A program made the position numbers and the translations under genes. 64,000 nt of DNA from Pseudomonas sp. SCB32 (GTDB lineage: Bacteria; Pseudomonadota; Gammaproteobacteria; Pseudomonadales; Pseudomonadaceae): the NCBI RefSeq assembly GCF_009189165.1, contig NZ_CP045118.1, positions 1,116,001 to 1,180,000 of the forward strand, read 5' to 3'. The notes beneath the pieces are model-generated. The model saw only the letters and a program-made list of their open reading frames with translations, was not told where the DNA came from and made no database searches. This document shows, piece by piece, positions 1 to 8,900 of this stretch; position 1 is the stretch's first letter, and each line of letters opens with the position of its first letter.

Positions 1-11
1 TCGCGACGTTG

Positions 12-38
12 GATCGCGGACGGCGTCCGCTACTACGA
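12..38. repeat. REP-type half element
   Basis: The words GCGGACGGCGTCCGC and CTACTACG resemble one arm of the GTAGGAGCG...CGCGGAC repeat family seen elsewhere in this window (for example 47088-47162). It is a single degenerate arm beside a terminator, and no gene is visible in the first 100 bases. Confidence 0.45.
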
Positions 39-59
39 AAAACGGTGCACCGGGAAATG

Positions 60-90
60 AAAACGCCCCGCAGAGCGGGGCGTTTTCATT
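60..90 (-). terminator. Rho-independent terminator after cptA
   Basis: The inverted repeat AACGCCCCGC-AGA-GCGGGGCGTT is flanked by an A run on the left and a T run on the right, so it could work in both directions. It lies 13 bases beyond the cptA stop codon on the minus strand. Confidence 0.85.
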
Positions 91-102
91 GTCAGGATCG
101 AC

Positions 103-1902
103 TCAACCCTTGTTGGGCTGTGCCGCCGGCGTCTGGGCGGTGGCCGGCGATTTCGCGTTCTTGACGATCTCCTGCTGCGGCGCGGACTGGGTCGGCGGCA
201 GTTTGTCGAACTCATGCAGGCCATTCTTGGCGTAGGGGTCGCCGATCCAGCGCGGGGCCGCCACGAACTGGTCGCTGACCAGGCTCTTGGCCGGCTCGAA
301 ATGGTCGTAGCTCAGGCCCGCGAGGTCCGACAGGGTGTGGATCAGGTGCGAGCTGCTGTACGGGCGGCTGGCGGCAGCCTGCAGGTCACGCGGGTGCGCC
401 GCCTGCCAGCTGGGCGAGGTCCAGAGCATGAACGGGATGGTGTACATCGGCCGGGTCGGGGCGCCTTCGTTGCGGCCCAGGCGATCGTGGTTGCCCGAGC
501 TGTAGACATCCTCGCCGTGGTCGGAGAGGTACAGCAGGAAGCCGTTCGGATCGGTCGCGGCGTAACGCTTGATCAGGCTGGAGATCACGAAGTCGTTGTA
601 CAGCACGGCGTTGTCGTAGAAGTTGTAGGTTTCCACCTGCTCGTCGGACAGCGCCGAGGGCACGCCCTGGCGGTCATTGAAATGGCCGTACTGCTCCGGA
701 TAGCGGTAGCGGTAGTCCATGTGCGTGCCCAGCAGGTGCACGATGATGAGCTTTTTCTGCGCCGGGTCCTGCAGGGCCTTCTGGAACGGCTCGAGCACCA
801 CGCCGTCGTACTGGCTGGCGTTCTGGTTGCGCTGGTTGTTCAGGTAGACCGGCGCGTCCGTCTGCTGCGAGAAGGTGGTGAGCATGGTGTTGCGCTTGGT
901 CATCGTCTGCTGGTTGGTGATCCAGAAGGTCTTGTAGCCTGCCTGTTTCATCAGATTGATCAGCGACGGATCGGTGAGGAACTTGTCGGGGTTCTGCTCG
1001 TCACCGAAGGTGAGGATCTGCTGCATCACCTCGATGGTGTAGGGACGCGGCGAGACTACGTTCTGGAACACCGTCAGGTTGTGGCCCTCGGCGGCCAGCG
1101 CATCGAGGTTCGGGGTGGTTTCGCGCGGGTAGCCGTACAGGTGCATGTGCTCGCGGGTGGTGGATTCACCCAGTACCAGCACCAGGGTGCGCGGCGCCTC
1201 GCCGCTGCCGTCCTTGAGGTTCTGCAGCGGCGGCAGCGCGGCGTTCTGTTCCAGCAGCTTCTGCATGTTGTCCAGTTGCTGGCGGTACTGGGCATAGCCC
1301 ACTACCAGTTGCCAGGGCACCGCAGGCTCCATGCGCTGCTGCACCTTCTCCAGCGATTCGGCGAAGGTGCGATGCTGGGTCACCATCTGCTTGTAGAAGG
1401 GGTAGATCAGGTTCATCACCACCAGCAGCACGGCCACCGGAATGCGCGAATACAGCGGCAGGCGGACCGGGCGGATGCGTCGCCACAGCAGCACCGCGAC
1501 CGCGCTGTAGATCAGCAGCGCAAGGCATAGCCAGACGCTGAAGTACTGACTGAAATACTCGCCGGCTTCGGCCGTGTTCGATTCGAACATGACGAAGATG
1601 ACGCTCTGCGAGAACTCCTGGCGGTAGATGCCGAAATAGCTCAGGCCGACCAGCGAGGCGCCCCACAGCACCAGGCCGATGATCGCGGAAATCCCACGGG
1701 CGAAGCGTGGCAGCAACAGTACCGGGGCAAGCCACAGGCTGCTGAGGAAGAAGGCGTCACGGAAGCCGGCGAAGCCGGTGGTGCCGTTGAGCAGGATCAG
1801 CAGTTGGGTGACGCCGGAGAAGTACCAGAAGAACAGGAGCAGCCAGCCCAGGCCGGCCCAGTCGATGCCTTTACGGGCGGAAGGAGAAATCAGGGTAGAC
1901 AC
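103..1902 (-). CDS. cptA: Phosphoethanolamine transferase CptA (sulfatase family)
   Basis: 599 aa inner-membrane enzyme of the EptA/CptA family, which moves phosphoethanolamine from phosphatidylethanolamine onto lipopolysaccharide; CptA acts on the core. About five hydrophobic segments lie in residues 15-170. The periplasmic sulfatase-fold domain follows, starting near residue 238 with LVLGESTTREHMHLYGYPRE, whose Thr (248/249) is the expected nucleophile. The SDHGED metal-site motif comes further on. Length is normal for the family. A strong terminator follows, and the gene is separated by 82 bases from the Sel1 gene upstream. The core-heptose acceptor is inferred from family resemblance, not visible in the sequence. 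Confidence 0.85.
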   Translation of the reverse strand: MSTLISPSARKGIDWAGLGWLLLFFWYFSGVTQLLILLNGTTGFAGFRDAFFLSSLWLAPVLLLPRFARGISAIIGLVLWGASLVGLSYFGIYRQEFSQSVIFVMFESNTAEAGEYFSQYFSVWLCLALLIYSAVAVLLWRRIRPVRLPLYSRIPVAVLLVVMNLIYPFYKQMVTQHRTFAESLEKVQQRMEPAVPWQLVVGYAQYRQQLDNMQKLLEQNAALPPLQNLKDGSGEAPRTLVLVLGESTTREHMHLYGYPRETTPNLDALAAEGHNLTVFQNVVSPRPYTIEVMQQILTFGDEQNPDKFLTDPSLINLMKQAGYKTFWITNQQTMTKRNTMLTTFSQQTDAPVYLNNQRNQNASQYDGVVLEPFQKALQDPAQKKLIIVHLLGTHMDYRYRYPEQYGHFNDRQGVPSALSDEQVETYNFYDNAVLYNDFVISSLIKRYAATDPNGFLLYLSDHGEDVYSSGNHDRLGRNEGAPTRPMYTIPFMLWTSPSWQAAHPRDLQAAASRPYSSSHLIHTLSDLAGLSYDHFEPAKSLVSDQFVAAPRWIGDPYAKNGLHEFDKLPPTQSAPQQEIVKNAKSPATAQTPAAQPNKG

Positions 1903-1984
1903 ACACGCCTCGTCGAATTCGGGACAGGAAGCTGCAATCCCGCAGCCGAAAAAGCCGGGGAGGGTATCAGGTCTGGCGTGAAAA

Positions 1985-2797
1985 TTACGTCAAGTTGCAA
2001 CAATCCTGTGCTAGACGCAGCGAATTCAGACGCATCCTGTCGGATTCTTCCCCCAGTTCAGCCGCGCGGAGGCAGTAGGCAAGCGCCATCTGGCGCAGAG
2101 GTTCCTGGGGGGAGCGGGCCAGTTGCTCGCGGGCGACCCGCAGGAAGTTCAGGTTGCCGCCATCCAGGGCGCGCTGCAGCCAGGGCAGGGCGGCCTCCAG
2201 ATAGCCGGCCTCGGCCAGCACCGTGGCATGGCTGAACTGCCCACGAAAGTCGCCGGCCTCGGCGGAGCGCCGGTACCAGCGATGGGCGGCCACGGCATCG
2301 CGGGGGACCACCAGCCCATCCTCATGGAAGCGGCCGACCAGATTCATCGACTTGGCATGCCCCAGCCCTGCCGCCCGACGGTACAGCGCAAAGGCGCGCG
2401 CCTCGTCACGGGTCACGCCGCGACCGGTGGCCAGAAGGTTGGCCAGGTTGTACATCGCCCAGTCCAGGCCCGCCTCGGCGGCAAGCGCGTAGTGGCGAGC
2501 CGCTGCCGCAGGGTCGGCGGCGCAGCCCCAGCCGTGTTCCAGGCAGCGGCCGAGGACGTTGCGGGCCATGGAGTGGCCGCGCTCGGCGGCGATACCGAAC
2601 CAGATCATGGCCAGCGCCGGATCGCGTTCGATGCCGTGGCCGTCGAGGAGGATCTGGCCGAGCAGCGCCTGGGCTTCCAGATCGCCCTCGCGGGCGGCGG
2701 TGAGGATCAGTCGTGCCGCCTGGCGTGGATTGTCGGCGAGCTGGCCGGTGAGGTCTTCAACGGCGATTTCTTCGGTACGGCGCAGGACGAAGCTCAT
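1985..2797 (-). CDS. Sel1-like repeat protein
   Basis: 270 aa soluble protein built mainly of tandem Sel1-like (TPR-like, about 36 aa) repeats between residues 40 and 200. They are recognisable by repeated A.yrrAAe.Gha.smnlvg patterns such as GRGVTRDEARAFALYRRAAG. No signal peptide is seen. It starts 6 bases after the piuC stop codon, so the two genes are almost certainly co-transcribed and share Fur control. Sel1 proteins are adaptors; the partner is unknown. The same piuC-Sel1 pairing occurs in P. aeruginosa as I recall. Confidence 0.8.
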   Translation of the reverse strand: MSFVLRRTEEIAVEDLTGQLADNPRQAARLILTAAREGDLEAQALLGQILLDGHGIERDPALAMIWFGIAAERGHSMARNVLGRCLEHGWGCAADPAAAARHYALAAEAGLDWAMYNLANLLATGRGVTRDEARAFALYRRAAGLGHAKSMNLVGRFHEDGLVVPRDAVAAHRWYRRSAEAGDFRGQFSHATVLAEAGYLEAALPWLQRALDGGNLNFLRVAREQLARSPQEPLRQMALAYCLRAAELGEESDRMRLNSLRLAQDCCNLT

Positions 2798-2803
2798 GGG
2801 CGG

Positions 2804-3484
2804 TCAGACATCCACCCAGCGGCGCAGCAGGTTGTGGTAGGTGCCGGTCAGCTCGACCAGTGCGGGATGCTCGGGCACATCGCGGGTCAGGGCCTGGATC
2901 GACTGGTCCATCTGGAACAGCAGGGCCCGCTGGCTGTCCTCGCGCACCAGGCTCTGAGTCCAGAAGAAGGAGGCGATGCGCGCGCCACGGGTCACCGGGT
3001 TGACCTTGTGCAGGCTGGTGGCGGGGTAGAGCATCAGGTCGCCGGCCGGCAGCTTGACCTGCTGGGTGCCATAGGTGTCCTGGATCACCAGTTCACCGCC
3101 GTCGTAGTCCTCGGGGTCGCTGAAGAACAGGGTCGAGGAGACGTCGGTACGCACGCGCTCGCGGCCACCCTGGATATCGCGTACGGCGTTGTCGATATGG
3201 AAGTCGAAGGAGCCGCCGCCGGTGTAGCAGTTGAACAGTGGTGGAAAGACCTTGTGCGGCAGCGCCGCAGACTGGAACAGCGGATTGCTCCACAGGCGCT
3301 GCAGCATGGCTTCGCCGATCTCGCGGGCCAGCGGGTGGTCCTGGGGCAGTTGCAGGTTGTGTTTGGCACGGGCCGACTGGTAACCGGCGGTGGCCTTGCC
3401 GTCACCCCATTCGGCCTGTTCCAGGGCCGCGCGGATGCGCGCGACTTCCTCGCGGGTAAAGATGCCGGGAATGTGCAGCAGCAT
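2804..3484 (-). CDS. piuC: PKHD-type 2-oxoglutarate/Fe(II) hydroxylase PiuC
   Basis: 226 aa member of the PiuC/YbiX family of Fe(II)- and 2-oxoglutarate-dependent dioxygenases. The iron-binding triad is visible as His96-x-Asp98 (FDFHIDN) and His159 (SLHKV). Arg169 is placed to hold 2-oxoglutarate. The family is co-regulated with catecholate siderophore receptors, but its substrate is not established. It is divergent from piuA across a 202-base region with Fur-box-like sequences and is followed by the Sel1 gene. Confidence 0.9.
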   Translation of the reverse strand: MLLHIPGIFTREEVARIRAALEQAEWGDGKATAGYQSARAKHNLQLPQDHPLAREIGEAMLQRLWSNPLFQSAALPHKVFPPLFNCYTGGGSFDFHIDNAVRDIQGGRERVRTDVSSTLFFSDPEDYDGGELVIQDTYGTQQVKLPAGDLMLYPATSLHKVNPVTRGARIASFFWTQSLVREDSQRALLFQMDQSIQALTRDVPEHPALVELTGTYHNLLRRWVDV

Positions 3485-3516
3485 TGGGCGGTTCCGTCGG
3501 TGCCTGAAGAGGTGCC

Positions 3517-3533
3517 AATGATAATGATTTGCA
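3517..3533. promoter_or_regulatory. Candidate Fur box, piuC side
   Basis: AATGATAATGATTTGCA matches the GATAATGAT core of the Fur consensus. It lies 33 bases upstream of the piuC start codon, where iron-bound Fur would block transcription. Adjacent iron-uptake genes support the call; it is a pattern match only. Confidence 0.7.
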
Positions 3534-3597
3534 ACGGAGGCCTACAACCGTCGCGCTTTGTCATCGGCCAGTCACAAAGTGTAAATCTTGTAAATCA

Positions 3598-3616
3598 GAT
3601 GCGTATGATAATGCCT
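3598..3616. promoter_or_regulatory. Second Fur-like site, piuA side
   Basis: The word ATGATAATGCC within an AT-rich stretch resembles half of a Fur box. It lies about 70-90 bases before the piuA start, where a promoter is expected. It is weaker than the 3517 site. Confidence 0.45.
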
Positions 3617-3686
3617 AGTAATTGATATGAATTCTTAATTGCAATAGATTGCGCGGCCTTCATGAGCCCCTGGGGAGGGATTTGCA

Positions 3687-5993
3687 ATGTTGCGCCAATC
3701 GTCCGATCTCGCCGGCAATACGCCGCGCCTTCTGGCATCCGCCGTCGGTGTCGCCATCACCGCCATGTCCGGCAGCCACCTGGCCTATGCCGCCGAGTCT
3801 TCGGAAAAGAAACCGACCCAGGACGTGCTGTCCCTGGACGCCGATACCGTCGTCGGCACCCAGCAGCAGGACCCGACGACCTACAGCGTCGAGAAGTCCG
3901 CGTCGAAAAAGTACACCGCGCCGCTGCTGGATACGCCGCGTTCGGTGACCGTAGTGCCGCAGCAGGTGATCAAGGACACCGGCGCGCTGACCCTGCAGGA
4001 TGCCCTGCGTACCGTGCCGGGCATTACCTTCGGCGCCGGCGAGGGCGGCAACCCGACGGGCGACCGTCCGTTCATCCGTGGCTTCGACGCGCAGAGCGAC
4101 ACCTATGTCGATGGCGTGCGTGACACCGGTGCGCAATCCCGCGAAGTCTTCAACCTGGAGCAGATCGAAGTCAGCAAGGGCCCGAACTCGGCCTTCGGCG
4201 GCCGCGGCTCGGCCGGTGGCAGCCTGAACCTGATCAGCAAGCAGGCCAAGGCCGGTAACTTCACCGACGGCGGCTTCACCTACGGCTCTGACCAGACCCG
4301 CCGCTACACCCTGGACACCAACCAGGAGTTCCTCGACGGCAACGCCGCCTTCCGCCTGAACCTGATGACCCACGACCAGAACGTCGCCGGTCGCGACAAC
4401 GTCGACTACAGCCGCTGGGGTATCGCACCGTCGCTGACCTTCGGCCTCAACGGTCCGACCCGTCTTACCGTCAGCCACTATCACCTGGAAAGCGACGATA
4501 CCCCGGACTCGGGCATTCCCTACGCCAAGAGCGCTGACCGCAGCAAGCACAACCCGGACAAGCCGGTGAACGTCGACCGTAGCAACTACTACGGCCTGGA
4601 GGACCGCGACTTCCAGAAGAGCCGCGTGGACACCAGCACCATCACCTTCGACCACGACTTCAACGACAACCTGAGCCTGCGCAACACCACGCGCTATGGC
4701 ACCAGCCACACCGACTACATCTGGACCCAGCCCGACGACAGTCAGGGCAACATCAACAACGGCACGGTCTGGCGGCGCAACAACAACCGCATCAGCACCA
4801 CCACCACCGCGACCAACCAGACCGATCTGTTCGGCGAGTTCTACCTGGGCGGGTTCAAGAACAGCTTCACCACGGGCGTGGAATTCACCCGCGAAGACAG
4901 CAAGCGCGACAGCTACACGGTCAACACCAACACCGGTTCCAGCGCCGGCGCCAACAAGTGCAACCCGTCGATCATCGGCGCGCCGAGCGGCTATAACTGC
5001 ACCAGCCTGGAAAACCCGACGCCGAACGATCCGTGGAGCGGCAGCATCACCCGCAACTACAAGCCGCTGAACACCGTCGGTACCACCCAGGCCATCTACG
5101 GCTTCGACACCATCGACCTGAACGAGCAGTGGCAGGTCAACCTCGGCGCGCGTTTCGACGCCTTCCAGACCACCGCGAAGAACCACGCCGTCACCCCGAC
5201 CACCAAGTTCGAGGACAACTCCACCTTCTGGAACTGGCAGGGTGGCGTGGTTTATAAGCCGGCGCACAACGGCAGCATCTACGCGTCCTACGCTACCTCG
5301 GCGACGCCGCCGGGCAGCATGCTGGACAACGGCGACACCTCCAACGCGGTGGACGCCTTCGCGGTGAAGAACAGCCTTGAACCGGAAGAAACCACCAACT
5401 ACGAGGTGGGGACCAAGTGGAACTTCCTGGACGAGCGCCTGGAACTGACCGCGGCGGTCTTCCGCACTGAGAAGGACAACGCCCGCGTGCTCGTCGCGCC
5501 GCAGACCTACGACAACGCCGGCAAGTCCCGCGTCGACGGCCTGGAGCTCTCCGCCAGCGGCAAACTGACCGACAAGTGGAAGGTCTTCGCCGGCTACAGC
5601 TACCTCGACAGCGAGCTGGTCAAGGCGGGCAAGGCCGGCCGTAGCGGCAACATCACCGCCAACGCCCCGTCCAACGACGGCAACCAGATGCCCAACACGC
5701 CGGAGAACAGCTTCACCCTCTGGACCACCTACGACATCCTGCCCAAGGCCACCATCGGCGGCGGCACCTTCTACGTCGACAAGGTCTACGGCGATGTGGC
5801 CAACACCATGTACGTCCCGGACTACTGGCGCTACGACGCGATGGCCAGCTACAAGCTGAGCAAGAACGTCGACTTCCAGCTCAACGTGCAGAACGTCTTC
5901 GACAAGAAGTACTTCGACAAGGCTTATGCCGCGCACTACGCGTCGGAGGCGGCTGGCCGCACCGTGCTGCTGTCCACCAACTTCCACTTCTAA
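3687..5993 (+). CDS. piuA: TonB-dependent siderophore receptor PiuA (Fiu/CirA-like)
   Basis: 768 aa outer-membrane receptor that imports ferric catecholate-type siderophores using TonB energy; in P. aeruginosa PiuA is also an entry route for siderophore-conjugated beta-lactams. The N-terminus is a signal peptide ending near LAYAAESS. The plug domain (about residues 75-180) contains TVVPQQVIKDTGALTLQDAL and FIRGFDAQSD. The 22-strand barrel ends with a terminal Phe (LLSTNFHF), the usual outer-membrane insertion signal. The GGGAGGG ribosome site before ATG 3687 fixes the start. It is divergent from piuC behind Fur-like sites and followed by a strong terminator. Confidence 0.92.
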   Translation: MLRQSSDLAGNTPRLLASAVGVAITAMSGSHLAYAAESSEKKPTQDVLSLDADTVVGTQQQDPTTYSVEKSASKKYTAPLLDTPRSVTVVPQQVIKDTGALTLQDALRTVPGITFGAGEGGNPTGDRPFIRGFDAQSDTYVDGVRDTGAQSREVFNLEQIEVSKGPNSAFGGRGSAGGSLNLISKQAKAGNFTDGGFTYGSDQTRRYTLDTNQEFLDGNAAFRLNLMTHDQNVAGRDNVDYSRWGIAPSLTFGLNGPTRLTVSHYHLESDDTPDSGIPYAKSADRSKHNPDKPVNVDRSNYYGLEDRDFQKSRVDTSTITFDHDFNDNLSLRNTTRYGTSHTDYIWTQPDDSQGNINNGTVWRRNNNRISTTTTATNQTDLFGEFYLGGFKNSFTTGVEFTREDSKRDSYTVNTNTGSSAGANKCNPSIIGAPSGYNCTSLENPTPNDPWSGSITRNYKPLNTVGTTQAIYGFDTIDLNEQWQVNLGARFDAFQTTAKNHAVTPTTKFEDNSTFWNWQGGVVYKPAHNGSIYASYATSATPPGSMLDNGDTSNAVDAFAVKNSLEPEETTNYEVGTKWNFLDERLELTAAVFRTEKDNARVLVAPQTYDNAGKSRVDGLELSASGKLTDKWKVFAGYSYLDSELVKAGKAGRSGNITANAPSNDGNQMPNTPENSFTLWTTYDILPKATIGGGTFYVDKVYGDVANTMYVPDYWRYDAMASYKLSKNVDFQLNVQNVFDKKYFDKAYAAHYASEAAGRTVLLSTNFHF

Positions 5994-6014
5994 GGATCGC
6001 CTGCAGGCGACCCA

Positions 6015-6050
6015 CCCCGGCCGATGCTCCTCGGCCGGGGCTTTTCTTTG
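6015..6050 (+). terminator. Rho-independent terminator after piuA
   Basis: CCCCGGCCGA and TCGGCCGGGG form a long GC stem with a short loop, followed by CTTTTCTTT. It sits 22 bases after the piuA stop, so piuB must have its own promoter. Confidence 0.88.
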
Positions 6051-6169
6051 TCGGAGCGCCAGGCTGGCCCGGCGTAAGGCCTGGGTAAAGATTGTCAAAT
6101 CGGCTGCATTTGCGAGCTGTTCTCAATAAAATCCCGCTCCGCGCAGAGTCGGCAGGACGTGAGGCCACG

Positions 6170-8719
6170 GTGTTGAAGAAAGTCTGGTTCCAGTTGCATT
6201 GGCTGTTCGGTATCAGCGCGGGGCTCGTGCTGGCGCTGATGGGCATGACCGGGGCGATGCTGTCATTCCAGGATGAAATCCTGCGCACCGTGAACCCTGC
6301 CAGCCTCACCGTGGAAAAGCGCGCCGAGGGCACGCTGCCGATGGACGAGCTGATCCGCCAGGTGGAGAGCGCAGAGCCGGGCAAGAAGGTTGCCTTCGTC
6401 TGGGTGAACATCGACGGCGACCAGGCCGGCCGTCTGTTCTATACGCCCCAGCCGGGCCAGCGCCGTGGCGAGTCGCGCTACGTCGATCCCTACACCGCTG
6501 ACTTCCTGCCGGCGCCCAGGGGGGAAGGCTTCTTCAACTTCGTCATGCAGCTGCACCGCTTCCTCGCCGCAGGCGAGGCGGGCAAGCAGGTCACCGCCGC
6601 CTGTACCCTGATCCTGCTCTACCTGTGCCTGTCCGGCCTGTACCTGCGCTGGCCGCGCAAGGCCCTGAGCTGGCGCGCCTGGCTGACCTTCGACTGGGCC
6701 AAGAAGGGCCGGACGTTCAACTGGGACCTGCATGCCGTCGCCGGCACCTGGTGCCTGGCGTTCTACCTGCTGGCGACATTGACCGGCCTGTTCTGGTCCT
6801 ACGACTGGTATCGAGCTGGCTTGTTCAAGCTGCTCGACGACGCCCCTGCCGGCCAGCAGAAGGGCGGCCAACGCGGTGGCGGCAAACGCGGGCCGGCGCC
6901 GGAAGGCCCGCCGCCCGTGGTCGACGCCAGCGCCGTCTGGGCGACCATCGAGCAGACCGGCGGCGCCGCGATGACCACCTACAACCTGCGCCTGCCGCCA
7001 GTGCAAGGCCAACCGGCCACCGTCTTCTACCTCGAGGGTGATGCCGACCACGAGCGCGCTTTCAACGAGATGAGCATCGACCCGGCCAGCGGCAAGCTGC
7101 TGGCCCACAAGCGCTACGACGACAGTTCGTTCGGCAAGCAACTGCTGACCAGCGTCTACGCCCTGCACGTGGGCAGCTATTTCGGCCTGCCGGGGCGCAT
7201 CCTGATGATGCTGGCGAGCCTGTCGATGCCGCTGTTCTTCGTCACCGGCTGGATGCTCTACCTCGACCGCCGTCGCAAGAAGCGCGCGGCCCAGGCGGCG
7301 CGCGGGGAACTGAGCAACGATCCGGGCGCCGATGCCTGGCTGGTGGGCTATGCCAGCCAGAGCGGTTTTGCCGAGCAACTGGCCTGGCAGAGCGCCGGGC
7401 AATTGCAGGCCGCCGGCCTGCCGGTACGTGTGGAGCCGCTGGCGAAACTGGACCGTGCCCAGCTGGAGCAGACCCGCAACGCGCTGTTCGTGGTCAGCAC
7501 CTTTGGTGATGGCGAGGCCCCGGACAACGCCCGTGTCTTCGAGCGCCAACTGCTTGGCCAGCGCCTCGGGCTGGCCGACCTGCGCTTTGCCGTTCTCGCC
7601 CTGGGTGATCGCCAGTACGACCACTTCTGTGGTTTCGCCCACCGCTTGCAGGGCTGGCTGCAGGGGCAGGGCGCTCGGGCGTTGTTCGAGGGTGTCGAGG
7701 TGGACAATGGCGATGCGGCCGCGCTCCACGACTGGCAACAGCGTCTGGCCGGGCTTTCCGGCGCCGCGCCGCAGGCCGCGTTCAGCGCACCGGCCTTCGA
7801 GGTCTGGACGCTGGCCGGTCGTTTGCACCTCAATCCGGGCAGCCAGGGCGAGTCCACCTGGTTGCTGTGCCTGGCTGCACCGAGCGATTCGCAGATCGAG
7901 TGGAGCGCCGGCGACCTGGTGGAAATCGTGCCCCGCCAGCCGCTGTTCCTGGTCAACGCCTGGCTTAACCGCCTGGGGCTGGACGGTGATTCCCGTATCC
8001 AGGTCGATGGCGTCGCCACGACGCTGAGGGATGCCCTGGCCGGCTGCCTGCTGCCGGGCAATCTCGAGCACTTGGTCGGCCAGCATGGCCAGGCGGTCTA
8101 CGACGCGCTGATCAAGCTGTCGGTGCGCCAGTACTCCATTGCCTCGCTGCGCAGCGACGGTGCGCTGGAACTGATGGTGCGCCAGGAGCAGCACGCCGAT
8201 GGATCGCTGGGCATCTGCTCCGGCTGGCTGACCCAGTATCTGCCGGAGGGCGACAGCCTCCTGCTGCGCCTGCGCCGCAACCGCGCCTTCCATCTCAGCG
8301 AAGACGACCGCCCGCTGATCCTGATCGGCAACGGCACGGGCCTCGCCGGCCTGCGCAGCCTGCTGCGCGCCAGCATTGCCGAGGGCTGCCGCCGCAACTG
8401 GCTGCTGTTCGGCGAGCGCAGCATCGCCCATGACTTCTACTGCCGCGAGGAACTGGAAGGCATGCTTTCGCGTGGTGAGTTGCAGCGCCTGGACCTGGCG
8501 TTCTCCCGCGACCAGGCCGAGAAGATCTACGTGCAGGACCGCCTGCGCGCCGAGGCCGGGACGCTGGCGCAGTGGCTGGACGAGGGCGCGGTGATCCATG
8601 TCTGTGGCAGCCTGCAGGGCATGGCCGAGGGCGTCGACCGCACGCTGCGCGAGCTGCTCGGTGATGCCGGGGTCGAGGCGTTGCTGGAGAACGGGCGCTA
8701 CCGGCGCGACGTGTACTGA
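6170..8719 (+). CDS. piuB: PiuB: PepSY membrane domain fused to a flavodoxin/FAD-NAD reductase
   Basis: 849 aa fusion. Residues 1-390 are a PepSY-type integral membrane domain starting VWFQLHWLFGISAGLVLALM, with paired His in the helices. Residues 390-530 form a flavodoxin-like FMN domain (VSTFGDGEAPDNARVF, LALGDRQYDHFCGF). Residues 560-849 form a CysJ-like FAD/NAD reductase (RQYSIAS, IGNGTGLAGLRSLL, VCGSLQGMAEGVD). Such fusions are thought to pass electrons across the inner membrane to reduce imported ferric siderophores. GTG 6170 is chosen because the membrane segment begins directly after it and GTGAGG lies upstream; TTG 6173 or a distal TTG at 6092 are alternatives. No clear Fur box was found in its leader. 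Confidence 0.85.
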   Translation: MLKKVWFQLHWLFGISAGLVLALMGMTGAMLSFQDEILRTVNPASLTVEKRAEGTLPMDELIRQVESAEPGKKVAFVWVNIDGDQAGRLFYTPQPGQRRGESRYVDPYTADFLPAPRGEGFFNFVMQLHRFLAAGEAGKQVTAACTLILLYLCLSGLYLRWPRKALSWRAWLTFDWAKKGRTFNWDLHAVAGTWCLAFYLLATLTGLFWSYDWYRAGLFKLLDDAPAGQQKGGQRGGGKRGPAPEGPPPVVDASAVWATIEQTGGAAMTTYNLRLPPVQGQPATVFYLEGDADHERAFNEMSIDPASGKLLAHKRYDDSSFGKQLLTSVYALHVGSYFGLPGRILMMLASLSMPLFFVTGWMLYLDRRRKKRAAQAARGELSNDPGADAWLVGYASQSGFAEQLAWQSAGQLQAAGLPVRVEPLAKLDRAQLEQTRNALFVVSTFGDGEAPDNARVFERQLLGQRLGLADLRFAVLALGDRQYDHFCGFAHRLQGWLQGQGARALFEGVEVDNGDAAALHDWQQRLAGLSGAAPQAAFSAPAFEVWTLAGRLHLNPGSQGESTWLLCLAAPSDSQIEWSAGDLVEIVPRQPLFLVNAWLNRLGLDGDSRIQVDGVATTLRDALAGCLLPGNLEHLVGQHGQAVYDALIKLSVRQYSIASLRSDGALELMVRQEQHADGSLGICSGWLTQYLPEGDSLLLRLRRNRAFHLSEDDRPLILIGNGTGLAGLRSLLRASIAEGCRRNWLLFGERSIAHDFYCREELEGMLSRGELQRLDLAFSRDQAEKIYVQDRLRAEAGTLAQWLDEGAVIHVCGSLQGMAEGVDRTLRELLGDAGVEALLENGRYRRDVY

Positions 8720-8720
8720 C

Positions 8721-8836
8721 GCGCGGCTCTCGCTGGCATGGCCCGCTCCTACAGGAAGAACCGATTTCTACTGCAGGAGCGACTGTCCTCATGCCCTACG
8801 CCCCTGCTCCCGTAGGAGCGGGCCATGCCCGCGATG
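8721..8836. repeat. REP element pair after piuB
   Basis: An arm with GGCATGGCCCGCTCCTACAG (8735-8754) and an opposite arm with CGTAGGAGCGGGCCATGCCC (8811-8830) form the typical inverted REP pair. It fills the convergent space between piuB and lpxO. A third partial copy (CAGGAGCGAC, 8774-8783) sits between them. Confidence 0.8.
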
Positions 8837-8850
8837 CTGTTGCGGCGCAC

Positions 8851-8884
8851 AAACAAAAAGGCCCCCGCGAATGCGGAGGCCTTG
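8851..8884 (-). terminator. Rho-independent terminator after lpxO
   Basis: On the minus strand, AAGGCCTCCGC-ATTC-GCGGGGGCCTT followed by TTTGTTTG makes a good hairpin with a U-rich tail, 17 bases past the lpxO stop codon. Confidence 0.85.
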
Positions 8885-8900
8885 ATGTCGGGGGCGTCAC

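Noticed and set aside
3660-6098. 812-codon antisense frame across piuA
   Set aside because: Val/Ala/Gly/Arg-rich composition typical of high-GC shadow frames, with the sense strand encoding a complete TonB-dependent receptor.
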